From: VRUE01 sp963697805
GTDB lineage: Bacteria > Actinomycetota > Thermoleophilia > Solirubrobacterales > 70-9
DNA length: 64,000 nucleotides
Reading direction: 5' to 3'
Assembly (NCBI GenBank): GCA_963697805.1
Contig: CAVOPB010000002.1
Coordinates: 1 to 64,000, forward strand
The notes beneath the pieces were generated by a model. That model did no database searches, was not told the DNA's origin, and saw only the letters and a program-made list of their open reading frames with translations. The number at the start of each line of letters is the position of its first letter. Position 1 is the first letter of the stretch. Of this stretch, positions 56,202 through 63,659 are shown in pieces. The position numbers and the translations under genes are program-made.

Positions 56202-56336
56202 ATGAAGCGGACCTACCAGCCGAAGAAGCGCAAGCGGGCGAAGACCCACGGCTTCCGGGCGCGGATGAGCACCCGCGGGGGTCGCGCGATCCTCAGCCGG
56301 CGGCGCCGAAAAGGCCGCAAGCGCCTGACGCCGTAG
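56202..56336 (+). CDS. rpmH: 50S ribosomal protein L34
   Basis: A 44-residue, very basic protein: MKRTYQPKKRKRAKTHGFRA, RMSTRGGRAILSRRRRKGRK, RLTP. This is the complete L34 pattern and length. ATG at 56202 is clear from homology and from the TATACT box 10 nt upstream; an in-frame start at 56145 would lie upstream of that promoter. rnpA follows after 2 bp, the standard arrangement next to dnaA. Confidence 0.97.
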   Translation: MKRTYQPKKRKRAKTHGFRARMSTRGGRAILSRRRRKGRKRLTP

Positions 56337-56338
56337 CG

Positions 56339-56713
56339 ATGCCGAAGCGACGGCGCCTCTCGCGCAGCGGCGAGTTCGACCGCGTCTACCGCGAGGGCTC
56401 ATCTCACGCGACCCGGTACCTGGTGCTCTACAGCTTCCCCCGTCGCAGCGGGGACAGCGAGGACAGCGAGATAAGGCTCGGCGTTTCGGCGAGCCGCAAA
56501 GTCGGCGGCGCGGTCGAGCGCAACCGCGTCAAGCGGGTCCTTCGCGAGGCATTCTGGGAGGCCTCCGACCGCCTCCCAGAGGGGCACGACTTCGTCCTCG
56601 TCGCTCGTCCGGAAATCGGAGACCTGATCGAGCGGGAGGGGCTCGGGGGAGCCCAGACGAGCCTCGACGAGGCGCTGGCCGAGGCCGGGATCCCCTCGGA
56701 GCGTTCCACGTGA
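56339..56713 (+). CDS. rnpA: Ribonuclease P protein component
   Basis: A 124-residue protein that helps RNase P RNA bind precursor tRNA. Motifs: KRRRLSRSGEFDRVYREGSS, RLGVSASRKVGGAVERNRVK, RVLREAFWEASDRLPEGHDF, VLVARPEIGDL. The RNRVKR-x-LRE signature (here ERNRVKRVLREAF) is diagnostic. ATG at 56339 lies 2 bp after the rpmH stop. Its last codons contain a parS-like site and the stop overlaps yidD as GTGA. Confidence 0.95.
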   Translation: MPKRRRLSRSGEFDRVYREGSSHATRYLVLYSFPRRSGDSEDSEIRLGVSASRKVGGAVERNRVKRVLREAFWEASDRLPEGHDFVLVARPEIGDLIEREGLGGAQTSLDEALAEAGIPSERST

Positions 56714-56717
56714 AACG
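56702..56717. promoter_or_regulatory. parS-like ParB-binding site
   Basis: CGTTCCACGTGAAACG matches the bacterial parS consensus TGTTTCACGTGAAACA at 13 of 16 positions and the inner 14 at 13 of 14. It spans the rnpA stop and the yidD start codon and lies 3.1 kb from parA-parB, 0.6 kb from dnaA. No other comparable site was seen in the window. Confidence 0.75.
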
Positions 56718-56982
56718 CGTTCTTCTGGCGCCAATCGACGCCTACCGCCGCCTCGTATCGCCGGCCCTGCCACGCCGTTGCAAGTACGAGCCGACCTGCT
56801 CGGCATACGCCGCCGAGTCGATCCGGCGCTTCGGTGCCGCCCGAGGGCTGCTGCTGGCGGGCTGGCGCCTGCTGCGCTGCAACCCGTTCAGCCACGGCGG
56901 CTTCGACCCGGTGCCCCGGCACTTCACCCTCAAGGTTGGTCCCATCGACCCAGCCGTCCACCACGGCGAGGTGCGGTCGTGA
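56710..56982 (+). CDS. yidD: Membrane protein insertion efficiency factor YidD
   Basis: A 90-residue protein with the YidD signature LLAPIDAYRRLVSPALPRRC, KYEPTCSAYAAESIRRFGAA, RGLLLAGWRLLRCNPFSHGG, FDPVP. The three conserved Cys (RCKYEPTC, RCNPF) are present. It acts at the membrane with YidC. GTG at 56710 overlaps the rnpA stop, and the TGA overlaps the yidC start as GTGA, so rnpA-yidD-yidC are translationally coupled. The parS-like site covers its start codon. Confidence 0.95.
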   Translation: MKRVLLAPIDAYRRLVSPALPRRCKYEPTCSAYAAESIRRFGAARGLLLAGWRLLRCNPFSHGGFDPVPRHFTLKVGPIDPAVHHGEVRS

Positions 56983-57731
56983 TCCCGTTCGCCGACATCC
57001 TGCAGCCGCTCGAGGACGTCGCCGAATCGGTCCTCAACTTCTTCCACGACAACGTCGGCCTCACCTGGGGAACCTCGATCATCGCCCTCACCGTCTGCGT
57101 TCGGGCGATCCTGATTCCGCTGACCTACAAACAGATCAAAGGAATGCGCGCCCTGCAGGCGCTGCAGCCCCAGATCAAAGCGATCCAGGAGAAATTCAAG
57201 AACGATCGCCAGCGCCAGCAGCAGGAGATGATGCGCTTCTACCAGGAGAACAAAGTCAACCCGCTCGCCTCGTGCCTGCCGCTTCTCCTGCAGCTGCCGA
57301 TCTTCTTCGCCCTGTTCCGCACCCTGCGGGGGGACAGCTTCGAGCAGGACGTCGAAGCTTCGGGCGGCGCAAGCTGGTTCTTCATCAACTCCGTGATCGA
57401 AAAGCCCCACGGGGCCGAACTGGTTGTCCTGATGATCCTCTTCGCCGGCTCGATGGCGCTCTCGACCTACATCACGATGCGCTCATCGCCGACCGCGGCG
57501 GGCGCGCAGCAATACGTGATGCTGGGCGCCTTCGCCCTGGTCGGGCTCTTCTTCGTCCCGGCGGTCCCCGCCGGGCTCAGCCTCTACTGGATCACGACCA
57601 ACTTCTGGACCGTCGGCCAGTCCTACGTCGCCGCGAAATTGATCCCCGCCCCGGTCGTGCCGACCCCCGAGCAGCAGGCCGCGGCCAAACCGCCTCCGAA
57701 ACCGCCGAAAAAGAAGAAGCGGCGGCGATAG
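56979..57731 (+). CDS. yidC: Membrane protein insertase YidC/Oxa1
   Basis: A 250-residue insertase of the short Gram-positive/Oxa1 type. Membrane segments: a first helix near SIIALTVCVRAILIPLTYKQ with the conserved groove Arg, PLASCLPLLLQLPIFFALFR, LVVLMILFAGSMALSTYITM, and AFALVGLFFVPAVPAGLSLY, WITTNFWTVGQ. The cytosolic helical hairpin between helices 1 and 2 is QPQIKAIQEKFKNDRQRQQQ. The Lys/Arg/Pro-rich tail (KPPPKPPKKKKRRR) probably binds ribosomes. GTG at 56979 overlaps the yidD stop. No signal peptide is needed; the first 30 residues are an amphipathic lead. Confidence 0.95.
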   Translation: MIPFADILQPLEDVAESVLNFFHDNVGLTWGTSIIALTVCVRAILIPLTYKQIKGMRALQALQPQIKAIQEKFKNDRQRQQQEMMRFYQENKVNPLASCLPLLLQLPIFFALFRTLRGDSFEQDVEASGGASWFFINSVIEKPHGAELVVLMILFAGSMALSTYITMRSSPTAAGAQQYVMLGAFALVGLFFVPAVPAGLSLYWITTNFWTVGQSYVAAKLIPAPVVPTPEQQAAAKPPPKPPKKKKRRR

Positions 57732-57813
57732 GGAGGGGCGGTGATGCCGCCTCCGGACTCGCGGCCTACGGCCGCTCTGAGTATCCGCCCGTCAGCAGCA
57801 TCACCGCCCCTCC
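57732..57813. repeat. Hairpin repeat element, copy B
   Basis: The arms GGAGGGGCGGTGATG (57732-57746) and CATCACCGCCCCTCC (57799-57813) are perfectly complementary over 15 bp. The core at 57753-57792 contains CCGGACTCGC, a GCGGCC-tac-GGCCGC hairpin and GCTCTGAGTATCCG, matching copy A. It begins directly after the yidC stop and ends 14 bp before the khpB -10 box. Confidence 0.85.
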
Positions 57814-57827
57814 TCCCGTAGGCGGGA

Positions 57828-57833
57828 TAGGCT
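57828..57833 (+). promoter_or_regulatory. -10 box of khpB, leaderless type
   Basis: TAGGCT lies 7 nt before the GTG at 57841, so khpB-rsmG can be transcribed separately from yidC despite the hairpin element between them. Confidence 0.5.
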
Positions 57834-57840
57834 GGGATCC

Positions 57841-58332
57841 GTGACTGAGTCGAGTGATCAGAGGGACTGGCCGGAGGAGCCGGCCGAGAGGGTCCGCGAG
57901 CTCGTCGAGGGCGTGCTGGACGAGCTCGACCTCGAGGGCGACGTGGAGATCAAGGAGGACGACGACTCGATCGAAGCGATCGTCGCCGGCGAAGACGACT
58001 ACGGGCTTCTTATCGGCCGCCGCGGGCAGACGATCGACGCTCTCCAGCTGCTCTGCCACCAGGCAGCCTTCCGCGGCCTCCGCGAGCGCAAGCGGGTCCT
58101 GCTCGACGCCTCCGGTTATCGCGAGCGCCGCCGCGAGGTCCTCACCGCCCGCGCCGCCCGCGCCGCCGAGCAGGCGCTGAGCGCCAACCGGATCGTCGAG
58201 ATGGACCCGATGAGCGCCCAGGAGCGGCGCGTCGTCCACGAGTACCTGCGGGATCGGGCCGGTGTCGAGACCTACAGCGAAGGCGACGAGCCCCACCGCT
58301 GCGTGGTCGTCGCGCCGCTCGTATCAGAGTGA
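57841..58332 (+). CDS. khpB: KH/R3H RNA-binding protein (Jag/KhpB)
   Basis: A 163-residue protein. After an acidic lead (ERVRELVEGVLDELDLEGDV) comes a KH domain (DSIEAIVAGEDDYGLLIGRR, GQTIDALQLLCHQAAFRGLR) with the GRRG loop, then an R3H domain (RREVLTARAARAAEQAL, VVHEYLRDRAGVETYSEGDE) containing the R-x-x-x-H pattern. It binds RNA and influences cell elongation in other bacteria. The N-terminal Jag domain of Firmicutes is absent, as usual in Actinomycetota. GTG start at 57841; stop overlaps rsmG as GTGA. Confidence 0.92.
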   Translation: MTESSDQRDWPEEPAERVRELVEGVLDELDLEGDVEIKEDDDSIEAIVAGEDDYGLLIGRRGQTIDALQLLCHQAAFRGLRERKRVLLDASGYRERRREVLTARAARAAEQALSANRIVEMDPMSAQERRVVHEYLRDRAGVETYSEGDEPHRCVVVAPLVSE

Positions 58333-59018
58333 GCGCGGACCCGACGGCGTCGCTCAGCGACGACGGGCGGGCAGCGCTGAGAAGGGTCCTCGAACTTCTC
58401 GCGACGGAGCGCGCCTCGGTCAGCTCGGTTGTCGAGCCCGACCAGGGCTGGAAGGTCCACGTGGTCGACAGCCTCACGGGCCTCGAGGTCGAGCAGCTCC
58501 GCACCGCGGCCCGGATCGCCGACATCGGCGCCGGGGCCGGATTCCCCGGCCTACCGCTCGCGATCGCCCTGCCCGCCGCCCGGGTCGACCTGATCGAGTC
58601 GGTCGGGCGCAAGTGCGCGTTCATCGGCAGGGCGATCGCCGAGGCGCAGATCGACAACGCGACGGCCCTCAACTGCCGCTCCGAGGAGTGGGCGGCGGAG
58701 CGCTCGGAGGGGAGGGAGGCCTACGACGCGGTCACCGCCCGCGCCGTCGGGCGGCTCTCGACGCTCGCCGAGCTGGCCTCACCGCTGCTCCGCAAAGGAG
58801 GAGTGCTGGTCGCCTGGAAGGGGAGGCGGGACGCCGAGGAAGAGGCCCAGATCGCGCGTGCCGCCTCTGAGCTCGCGATGCAGCCCGAGCTGGTGCTGGA
58901 CGTCGGCCGCGAAGCGGGCAGTCGCCACCGCCACCTGCACGTGTTGCGCAAGACCGGCCCGACTCCGAACGATCTTCCGCGCCGTCCGGGAATGGCGAAG
59001 AAGCGACCTCGTGGCTGA
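58329..59018 (+). CDS. rsmG: 16S rRNA (guanine527-N7)-methyltransferase
   Basis: A 229-residue SAM-dependent enzyme that methylates G527 of 16S rRNA. Motifs: WKVHVVDSLTGLEVEQLRTA, ARIADIGAGAGFPGLPLAIA (SAM loop), ARVDLIESVGRKCAFIGRAI, NATALNCRSEEWAAERS, YDAVTARAVGRLSTLAELAS, PLLRKGGVLVAWKG, and RHRHLHVLRKTG-type end. GTG at 58329 overlaps the khpB stop. The order khpB-rsmG-parA-parB is the standard origin arrangement. Confidence 0.95.
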   Translation: MSADPTASLSDDGRAALRRVLELLATERASVSSVVEPDQGWKVHVVDSLTGLEVEQLRTAARIADIGAGAGFPGLPLAIALPAARVDLIESVGRKCAFIGRAIAEAQIDNATALNCRSEEWAAERSEGREAYDAVTARAVGRLSTLAELASPLLRKGGVLVAWKGRRDAEEEAQIARAASELAMQPELVLDVGREAGSRHRHLHVLRKTGPTPNDLPRRPGMAKKRPRG

Positions 59019-59022
59019 CGAC

Positions 59023-59062
59023 TAGTCTGCCGCCTGTGAGCGCGGATCGAGCAAGCGTGTAA
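59023..59062 (+). promoter_or_regulatory. parA promoter and 8-codon leader ORF
   Basis: A -10 box TAGTCT (59023-59028) lies 7 nt before GTG at 59036. That GTG opens an ORF of eight codons (M-S-A-D-R-A-S-V) whose TAA (59060-59062) shares its last A with the parA ATG. No ribosome site precedes parA, so a leaderless mini-ORF with stop-start coupling is suggested. Confidence 0.45.
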
Positions 59063-59820
59063 TGGGCCTGGTTCACGCAATCGCCAATCAGAAGGGCGGG
59101 GTAGGGAAGACGACCACCGCGGTCAATCTCGCCGCCTGCATCGCGAAGGCCGGCTCCCAGACCCTCCTCGTCGACCTCGACCCGCAGTGCAACGCGACCA
59201 CCGCGCTGGGTGGCGACCGCGACGCCCACCCGTCCTCCTACGACTGCCTGATCGGCGACGTCTCGGTCGCCGAGGCCGCGCGCCCAGCCGGCCCCGACAA
59301 CCTCTGGCTCGTGCCTGCCAGTCGCGACCTCGCCGGCGCCTCGGTCGAGCTGCCGCGGCTCGAGGGGTCGGAGACGCGATTGCGGGAACGGCTTGGCCCG
59401 GTGCGCGAGCGGTTCGACTTCACGATGCTCGACTGCCCGCCCTCGCTCGGACCGGTCAGCGTCAACGCGCTCGTCGCCGCCGACCGGGTGATCGTCCCGG
59501 TCCAGGCCGAGTACCTCGCGCTCGAGGGCCTGGTGCAGTTCCTTGACACGGTGGGGATGATCCGGCGTGAGTTGAATCCCTCGCTGAATGTGTCGGGCCT
59601 GTTGATCACTATGCATGACGAGCGCACGCGCCTCGCCCAGGACGTCGAGCGGGAGCTGCGCGACCACTTTCCGGAAATGGTCTTCGAGACGGTCATCCCA
59701 CGCAGCGTCAGGCTCGCCGAGGCCCCGAGCTACGGCCTGCCGGTGACCGAGCACGCTCCCTCTTCGCGCGGGTCCGAGGCGTACCGCGCGCTGGCCGAGG
59801 AGCTGACGCTCCGTGGCTAG
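59062..59820 (+). CDS. parA: Chromosome-partitioning ATPase ParA (Soj)
   Basis: A 252-residue deviant-Walker ATPase that moves ParB-bound origins. Motifs: VHAIANQKGGVGKTTTAVNL (signature Lys and P-loop), TLLVDLDPQCNATTAL, FTMLDCPPSLGPVSVNALVA, VIVPVQAEYLALEGLVQFLD, GLLITMHDERTRLAQDVERE, VIPRSVRLAEAPSYGLPV. All are the chromosomal ParA pattern and the length is usual. ATG at 59062 fuses with the stop of a short leader ORF. The stop overlaps parB by 8 bp. The partner site is the parS-like word at 56702-56717. Confidence 0.96.
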   Translation: MGLVHAIANQKGGVGKTTTAVNLAACIAKAGSQTLLVDLDPQCNATTALGGDRDAHPSSYDCLIGDVSVAEAARPAGPDNLWLVPASRDLAGASVELPRLEGSETRLRERLGPVRERFDFTMLDCPPSLGPVSVNALVAADRVIVPVQAEYLALEGLVQFLDTVGMIRRELNPSLNVSGLLITMHDERTRLAQDVERELRDHFPEMVFETVIPRSVRLAEAPSYGLPVTEHAPSSRGSEAYRALAEELTLRG

Positions 59821-60673
59821 ACGGGGAATGGGCCGCGGCCTCGCCGCGATCCTGCCGGAGGCCTCAGAGGACGACGTCGGCGAGCTGCAGGAGCTGCGCG
59901 TCGACCTGATCAAGGCGAACCCGAACCAGCCACGCAAGCGCTTCGACGCCGAGTCCCTCAGCGGCCTCGCGTCGTCGATCGAGGCCTCCGGCGTCGTCCA
60001 GCCGCTGCTCGTCCGGCCGCTCCCCGACGGCAGCTACGAGTTGATCGCCGGCGAGCGCCGCTGGCGCGCCGCCCAGCAGGCGGGCCTCGAGAAGGTGCCG
60101 GCGATCGTCCGCGAGTCCGAGCGGGCGGAGCGGCTGCAGGTGGCGCTGATCGAGAATGTCGTCCGCGAGGACCTCAACCCGATCGACGAGGCCCGCGCCT
60201 GCGCGGCGCTGGTCGAGGACCTGGGTCTCTCCAAAGAGGAGCTCGCGCGCCGAATCGGCCGCAGCCGCCCGGCGGTCTCGAACCTGATCCGGCTGCTCGA
60301 GCTGCCCGACGAAGCGCTGGCCCTCCTCGAGGTGGGGGAGCTGACCGAGGGCCACGGCCGGGCCCTGCTCGGGATCCGCGGCAACGATGCCCGCCGCCGC
60401 CTCGCCCGCGACGCGGCCAAGGGCGGGTGGTCGGTTCGCGAGACCGAGAACAGGGTTAAGCTGGCCAGCCAGCCAAACCGTAGGCCGCGTCCCGAGCCGG
60501 TCGACGCCGAGCGTCAGGCGGCCATGCGCGATGTCGGCGACGAGCTCGAGTCCAGCCTTGGTCACGAGGTCAGGGTCCGCCCGAAGGGCGAGGAGATCGT
60601 CGTCGAGATCCACCTCGCAGGCCTCTCCGAGACACTCGAGCTGGCGCGCCGGCTGGGCAAGCGAAAGGGCTGA
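59813..60673 (+). CDS. parB: Chromosome-partitioning protein ParB (Spo0J)
   Basis: A 286-residue CTP-dependent DNA clamp. N-terminal KGLAAIL-like motif (RRGMGRGLAAILPEAS) that contacts ParA, then VDLIKANPNQPRKRFDAESL, QPLLVRPLPDGSYELIAGER, RWRAAQQAGLEKVPAIVRES (the GERRxRA CTP-binding box), NVVREDLNPIDEARACAALV, and a parS-reading HTH (LSKEELARRIGRSRPAVSNL, IRLLELPDEALALLEVGELT). The C-terminal dimer domain follows a linker (GHEVRVRPKGEEIVVEIHLA). GTG at 59813 lies within the parA end. It should bind the site at the rnpA/yidD junction. Confidence 0.96.
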   Translation: MARRGMGRGLAAILPEASEDDVGELQELRVDLIKANPNQPRKRFDAESLSGLASSIEASGVVQPLLVRPLPDGSYELIAGERRWRAAQQAGLEKVPAIVRESERAERLQVALIENVVREDLNPIDEARACAALVEDLGLSKEELARRIGRSRPAVSNLIRLLELPDEALALLEVGELTEGHGRALLGIRGNDARRRLARDAAKGGWSVRETENRVKLASQPNRRPRPEPVDAERQAAMRDVGDELESSLGHEVRVRPKGEEIVVEIHLAGLSETLELARRLGKRKG

Positions 60674-60705
60674 GCGGGCCGGGCCGGAGACCCGTGGCCG
60701 GTCGC

Positions 60706-60798
<93 letters not shown>

Positions 60799-60848
60799 CT
60801 GCATATTTCGGCTCCCTCCGGTCCGTCGAAGGGCCTCCGGAGCGGATC

Positions 60849-60854
60849 TATAAT
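60849..60854 (+). promoter_or_regulatory. Consensus -10 box of the BFN-family gene
   Basis: TATAAT matches the sigma-70 consensus at all six positions. It overlaps an in-frame ATG at 60853, which therefore cannot be the start. GGGAG at 60872-60876 lies 6 nt before the TTG at 60883. Confidence 0.65.
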
Positions 60855-60882
60855 GGGCGGCCAGCCAGCATGGGAGCGAGTT

Positions 60883-61374
60883 TTGCAGCAGATGCAGATC
60901 TACGGCGTCAGCTTCGACATGGTCGGCAAGCAGCCGATCGTGTTGCTGAAGACCGTCGACGGAAACCGGTTCCTGCCGATCTGGATCGGGCATCCCGAGG
61001 CGGCGGCGATCCTGATGAAGCTGCAGGGTGCATCGACCCCGCGGCCGATGACCCACGACCTGCTCTCCGACGTTCTCGAGCAGCTCGACGCGAAATGCGA
61101 GCGGGTCTCGGTCACAGAACTGCGGGATAACACCTTCTACGCCTCGATCACCGTCTCGATCGACGGCACCGAGCTCGAGATCGACTCGCGCCCCTCCGAC
61201 GCCCTTGCGCTCGCGGTCAGGGTCTCGGCGCCGATCTTCGCCGCCGAGGATGTGATCGAGGAGTCGGCGATCGAGTTCGAGCACGAGGTCGAGGACACTG
61301 AGGAGGTCGTCGACAAGTTCAAGGATTTCCTCGACGAGGTCTCCCCCGACGACTTCGCCCAGGGCAACTCGTAA
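60883..61374 (+). CDS. Bifunctional nuclease (BFN/DUF151) family protein
   Basis: A 163-residue protein. The DUF151/BFN pattern is clear: MQIYGVSFDMVGKQPIVLLK, FLPIWIGHPEAAAILMKLQG, RPMTHDLLSDVLEQLDAKCE, VTELRDNTFYASITVSIDGT, ELEIDSRPSDALALAVRVSA, PIFAAEDV. Family members have RNase and DNase activity in plants and a mycobacterial homologue; the role here is unknown. TTG at 60883 is preferred because of GGGAG 6 nt upstream and the TATAAT promoter; ATG at 60892 is the alternative. The tail is acidic (DTEEVVDKFKDFLDEVSPDD). It faces the second ligase gene 9 bp away. Confidence 0.88.
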   Translation: MQQMQIYGVSFDMVGKQPIVLLKTVDGNRFLPIWIGHPEAAAILMKLQGASTPRPMTHDLLSDVLEQLDAKCERVSVTELRDNTFYASITVSIDGTELEIDSRPSDALALAVRVSAPIFAAEDVIEESAIEFEHEVEDTEEVVDKFKDFLDEVSPDDFAQGNS

Positions 61375-61383
61375 AGCGCCGGC

Positions 61384-62316
61384 TCAACCCTTCGCCATAG
61401 TCGGCGCAGCGAGCTGGAGGATCCGGTCGACCAGCTCCTCGAATGACATCCCCGCCGCCTCGGCCGCCTGCGGCAGGAGGCTGGTGTCGGTCAGGCCGGG
61501 GATCGCATTGACCTCGAGCACCTGCGGCCCCGCCTCCTCGAGGATCAGGTCGACCCGGGAGAAGCCGGTGCAGCCGAGCGCCTCATAGGCGGCGAGGGCA
61601 GCGCCGGTGACGGCGGCCTCCTCCTCCTCGGTCAGCTCGGCCGGGCAGGTGAACGTGGTGCGCCCGATCTCGTAGCGGGCCTCGAAGTCGAAGCGGTCGC
61701 CGGTCGGAGTCGCCTCGACCACGGGCAACGGCTGGTCGCCGACCACACTGACGGCGAGCTCCCGTCCGTCGACGAACCGCTCGATCAGAACCCGGTCGTC
61801 ATAGCTGAAGGCCGAGACAAGTGCGGCGGGGACCTCCTCGCGGCTGGCCGCGAACTTGACTCCGAGCGACGACCCACCGCGGCTTGGCTTGACGACCAAC
61901 GGGTAGCCGAGCCGCTGGTCGAGGTGGTCGAGGGCATCGGTGGCCCCCAGCTCACTGAAGGCGGTTTCATTGAAGGCGAGCCAGTCGGGAGTCGGGACGC
62001 CGGCCGCTCGCAGCTCGTGCTTGGTCAGGGCCTTGTCGATGCAGCGGACGCAGGCGGCGATCCCGGGGCCGGTGAAGGGGATGCCGAGGATCTCGAGCAG
62101 CTCCTGCACGGTCCCGTCCTCGCCACCGGGGCCGTGCATCGCGACGAACGCGATGTCGGGTTGGTGGCGCGTGAGGTCCTCGACGAGCTCAGCACCGGCG
62201 TCGATCGAGATGACCTCGTGCCCGAGCCTGGCGAGAGCGTCCTGGACCCTTGCGCCGGAGCGCAGGGAGACACCGCGCTCGAGCGACCGCCCCCCCTTGA
62301 TCACCGCGACCTTCAC
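61384..62316 (-). CDS. D-alanine--D-alanine ligase-like ATP-grasp enzyme, second copy
   Basis: A 310-residue ATP-grasp protein of the Ddl family. Motifs: VAVIKGGRSLERGVSLRSGA, FVAMHGPGGEDGTVQELLEI, IPFTGPGIAACVRCIDKALT, YPLVVKPSRGGSSLGVKFAA, RFDFEARYEIGRTTFTCPAE, TGFSRVDLILEEAGPQVLEV, NAIPGLTDTSLLPQAAEAAG. It has the omega-loop Tyr (EARY) of D-Ala-D-Ala ligases. It differs from the 35191-36156 copy throughout, so the two are old paralogues. GTG at 62316 overlaps the aminotransferase stop as GTGA, so both are made from one mRNA. Its pairing with a PLP enzyme suggests a specialised D-amino-acid or dipeptide role. Confidence 0.88.
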   Translation of the reverse strand: MKVAVIKGGRSLERGVSLRSGARVQDALARLGHEVISIDAGAELVEDLTRHQPDIAFVAMHGPGGEDGTVQELLEILGIPFTGPGIAACVRCIDKALTKHELRAAGVPTPDWLAFNETAFSELGATDALDHLDQRLGYPLVVKPSRGGSSLGVKFAASREEVPAALVSAFSYDDRVLIERFVDGRELAVSVVGDQPLPVVEATPTGDRFDFEARYEIGRTTFTCPAELTEEEEAAVTGAALAAYEALGCTGFSRVDLILEEAGPQVLEVNAIPGLTDTSLLPQAAEAAGMSFEELVDRILQLAAPTMAKG

Positions 62317-63659
62317 GCCGACTCCTCCTTGCGGAAAGGAAGGACGTCCGCACCCTCGGCCGGCTCGGGGGAGCGCTGGACCGGGTGGCCGGTGAGGGTC
62401 GAGTACAGCTCGACCTGTTGCGCGATGACCTTGCCAATCCGGCGCACGCCCTCCTCGATCTCGGCCTCGTCGGAGCCGGAGAAGTTGAGCCGCATCGAGT
62501 TGCGGCCGCGCTCGTCGACGTACGCGGCCTGCCCGGGGACGAAGGCGACGTCCTCGCGCAGCGCCCTCGCCAGAAGGTCGCCGGTGTCGATGTAGTCCGG
62601 CAGCGTCGCCCAGATGAAGAGGCCGCCTTCGGGATGGGTCCAGGTCGCCTCCGGGGGGAAGTGCTCGCGCAGCGCGGCGAGCATCGTGTCGCGCCGGCCA
62701 CGGTAGATCTCGACCAGGCTCTCGATGTACTCCCGCCAGCGCCCTTCGGCGAAGTACTCGCGGACGAAGAACTGGGTCAGGGTCGAGGTGCAGAGGTCGG
62801 CCGCCTGCTTGCCGAGGACGATCTTCTCCATCACCGGCGGCGGCGCCACCGCCCAGCCCAGCCTGATGCCGGGGGAGAGGATCTTCGAGAAGGTCCCGAT
62901 GTAGATGACGTAGTCACCCCCGTCGAGTTGGTAGAGGGGCGGCAGCGGCTCGCCACCGAACCGGAGCAGACCGTAGGGGTTGTCCTCGACAACGAGCATC
63001 TCGCGGCTGCGGGCGAGCTCGACCAGCCGCCGCCGCCGCGGCAGCGACATCGTCACTCCGGCCGGGTTCTGGAAGCTCGGCACCGAGTAGATGAACTTGG
63101 GCCGCCGACCCTCGCCGTCGAGTCGCTCGAGCGTCGCTTCGAGTTCCTCGATCCGCATCCCGTCGTGGTCGCACTCGATCTGGACGACGTCGGCCTCGTA
63201 GCTGCAGAAGACTGGCACGGCGCCCGGGTAGGTGGGCGCCTCGCAGATGACGACGTCACCGGGGTCGACGAGGATCTTGGAGACGAGGTCGATCGCCTGC
63301 TGGCCGCCGGTTGTGACGATGACGTCGTCGTGGTCGGGCAGCATCCCCTCGGCTCCCATCACCTGGACGATGCAATCGACGGTCGCCTCGAAGCCCTCGG
63401 TCGGTCCGTATTGGAGGGCCTCGGCCGCCGAGGTCTGGGCGATCCTCGTCATGTCGGCAGCAAACGTCGCCGGCGGAAAGGTCGAGGTGTCGGGGAGGCC
63501 GCCGGCCAGCGAGATGACCTCCGGGCGGGCGGTGATCGCCATCAGGTCACGCATCGCCGAGGAGCGCATCACGGTGGTCCGGCTCGCGAACAGCCCGGCG
63601 TAACGCTCGAGATCCCGCGTGAGCGTGTGCGCTCGCCGCCGATGGGGGGGTTCGGGCAT
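62313..63659 (-). CDS. PLP-dependent aminotransferase, class I/II (2-aminoadipate/MocR-like)
   Basis: A 448-residue fold-type-I enzyme. Motifs: SAMRDLMAITARPEVISLAG, GLPDTSTFPPATFAADMTRI, LQYGPTEGFEATVDCIVQVM, VTTGGQQAIDLVSKILVDPG, ICEAPTYPGAVPVF, YSVPSFQNPAGVTMSLPRRR, LVVEDNPYG, and YIGTFSKILSPGIRLGWAVA with the PLP Lys. This is the LysN/aminoadipate subgroup related to MocR catalytic domains; substrate unknown. ATG at 63657-63659 is chosen because a -10 box TACACT (63666-63671) lies 6 nt upstream. It is co-transcribed with the Ddl-like gene. Confidence 0.9.
   Translation of the reverse strand: MPEPPHRRRAHTLTRDLERYAGLFASRTTVMRSSAMRDLMAITARPEVISLAGGLPDTSTFPPATFAADMTRIAQTSAAEALQYGPTEGFEATVDCIVQVMGAEGMLPDHDDVIVTTGGQQAIDLVSKILVDPGDVVICEAPTYPGAVPVFCSYEADVVQIECDHDGMRIEELEATLERLDGEGRRPKFIYSVPSFQNPAGVTMSLPRRRRLVELARSREMLVVEDNPYGLLRFGGEPLPPLYQLDGGDYVIYIGTFSKILSPGIRLGWAVAPPPVMEKIVLGKQAADLCTSTLTQFFVREYFAEGRWREYIESLVEIYRGRRDTMLAALREHFPPEATWTHPEGGLFIWATLPDYIDTGDLLARALREDVAFVPGQAAYVDERGRNSMRLNFSGSDEAEIEEGVRRIGKVIAQQVELYSTLTGHPVQRSPEPAEGADVLPFRKEESA

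Noticed and set aside
60853..60882. ATG at 60853 as start of the BFN-family gene
   Set aside because: It lies inside a perfect TATAAT -10 box and so upstream of the transcript start.
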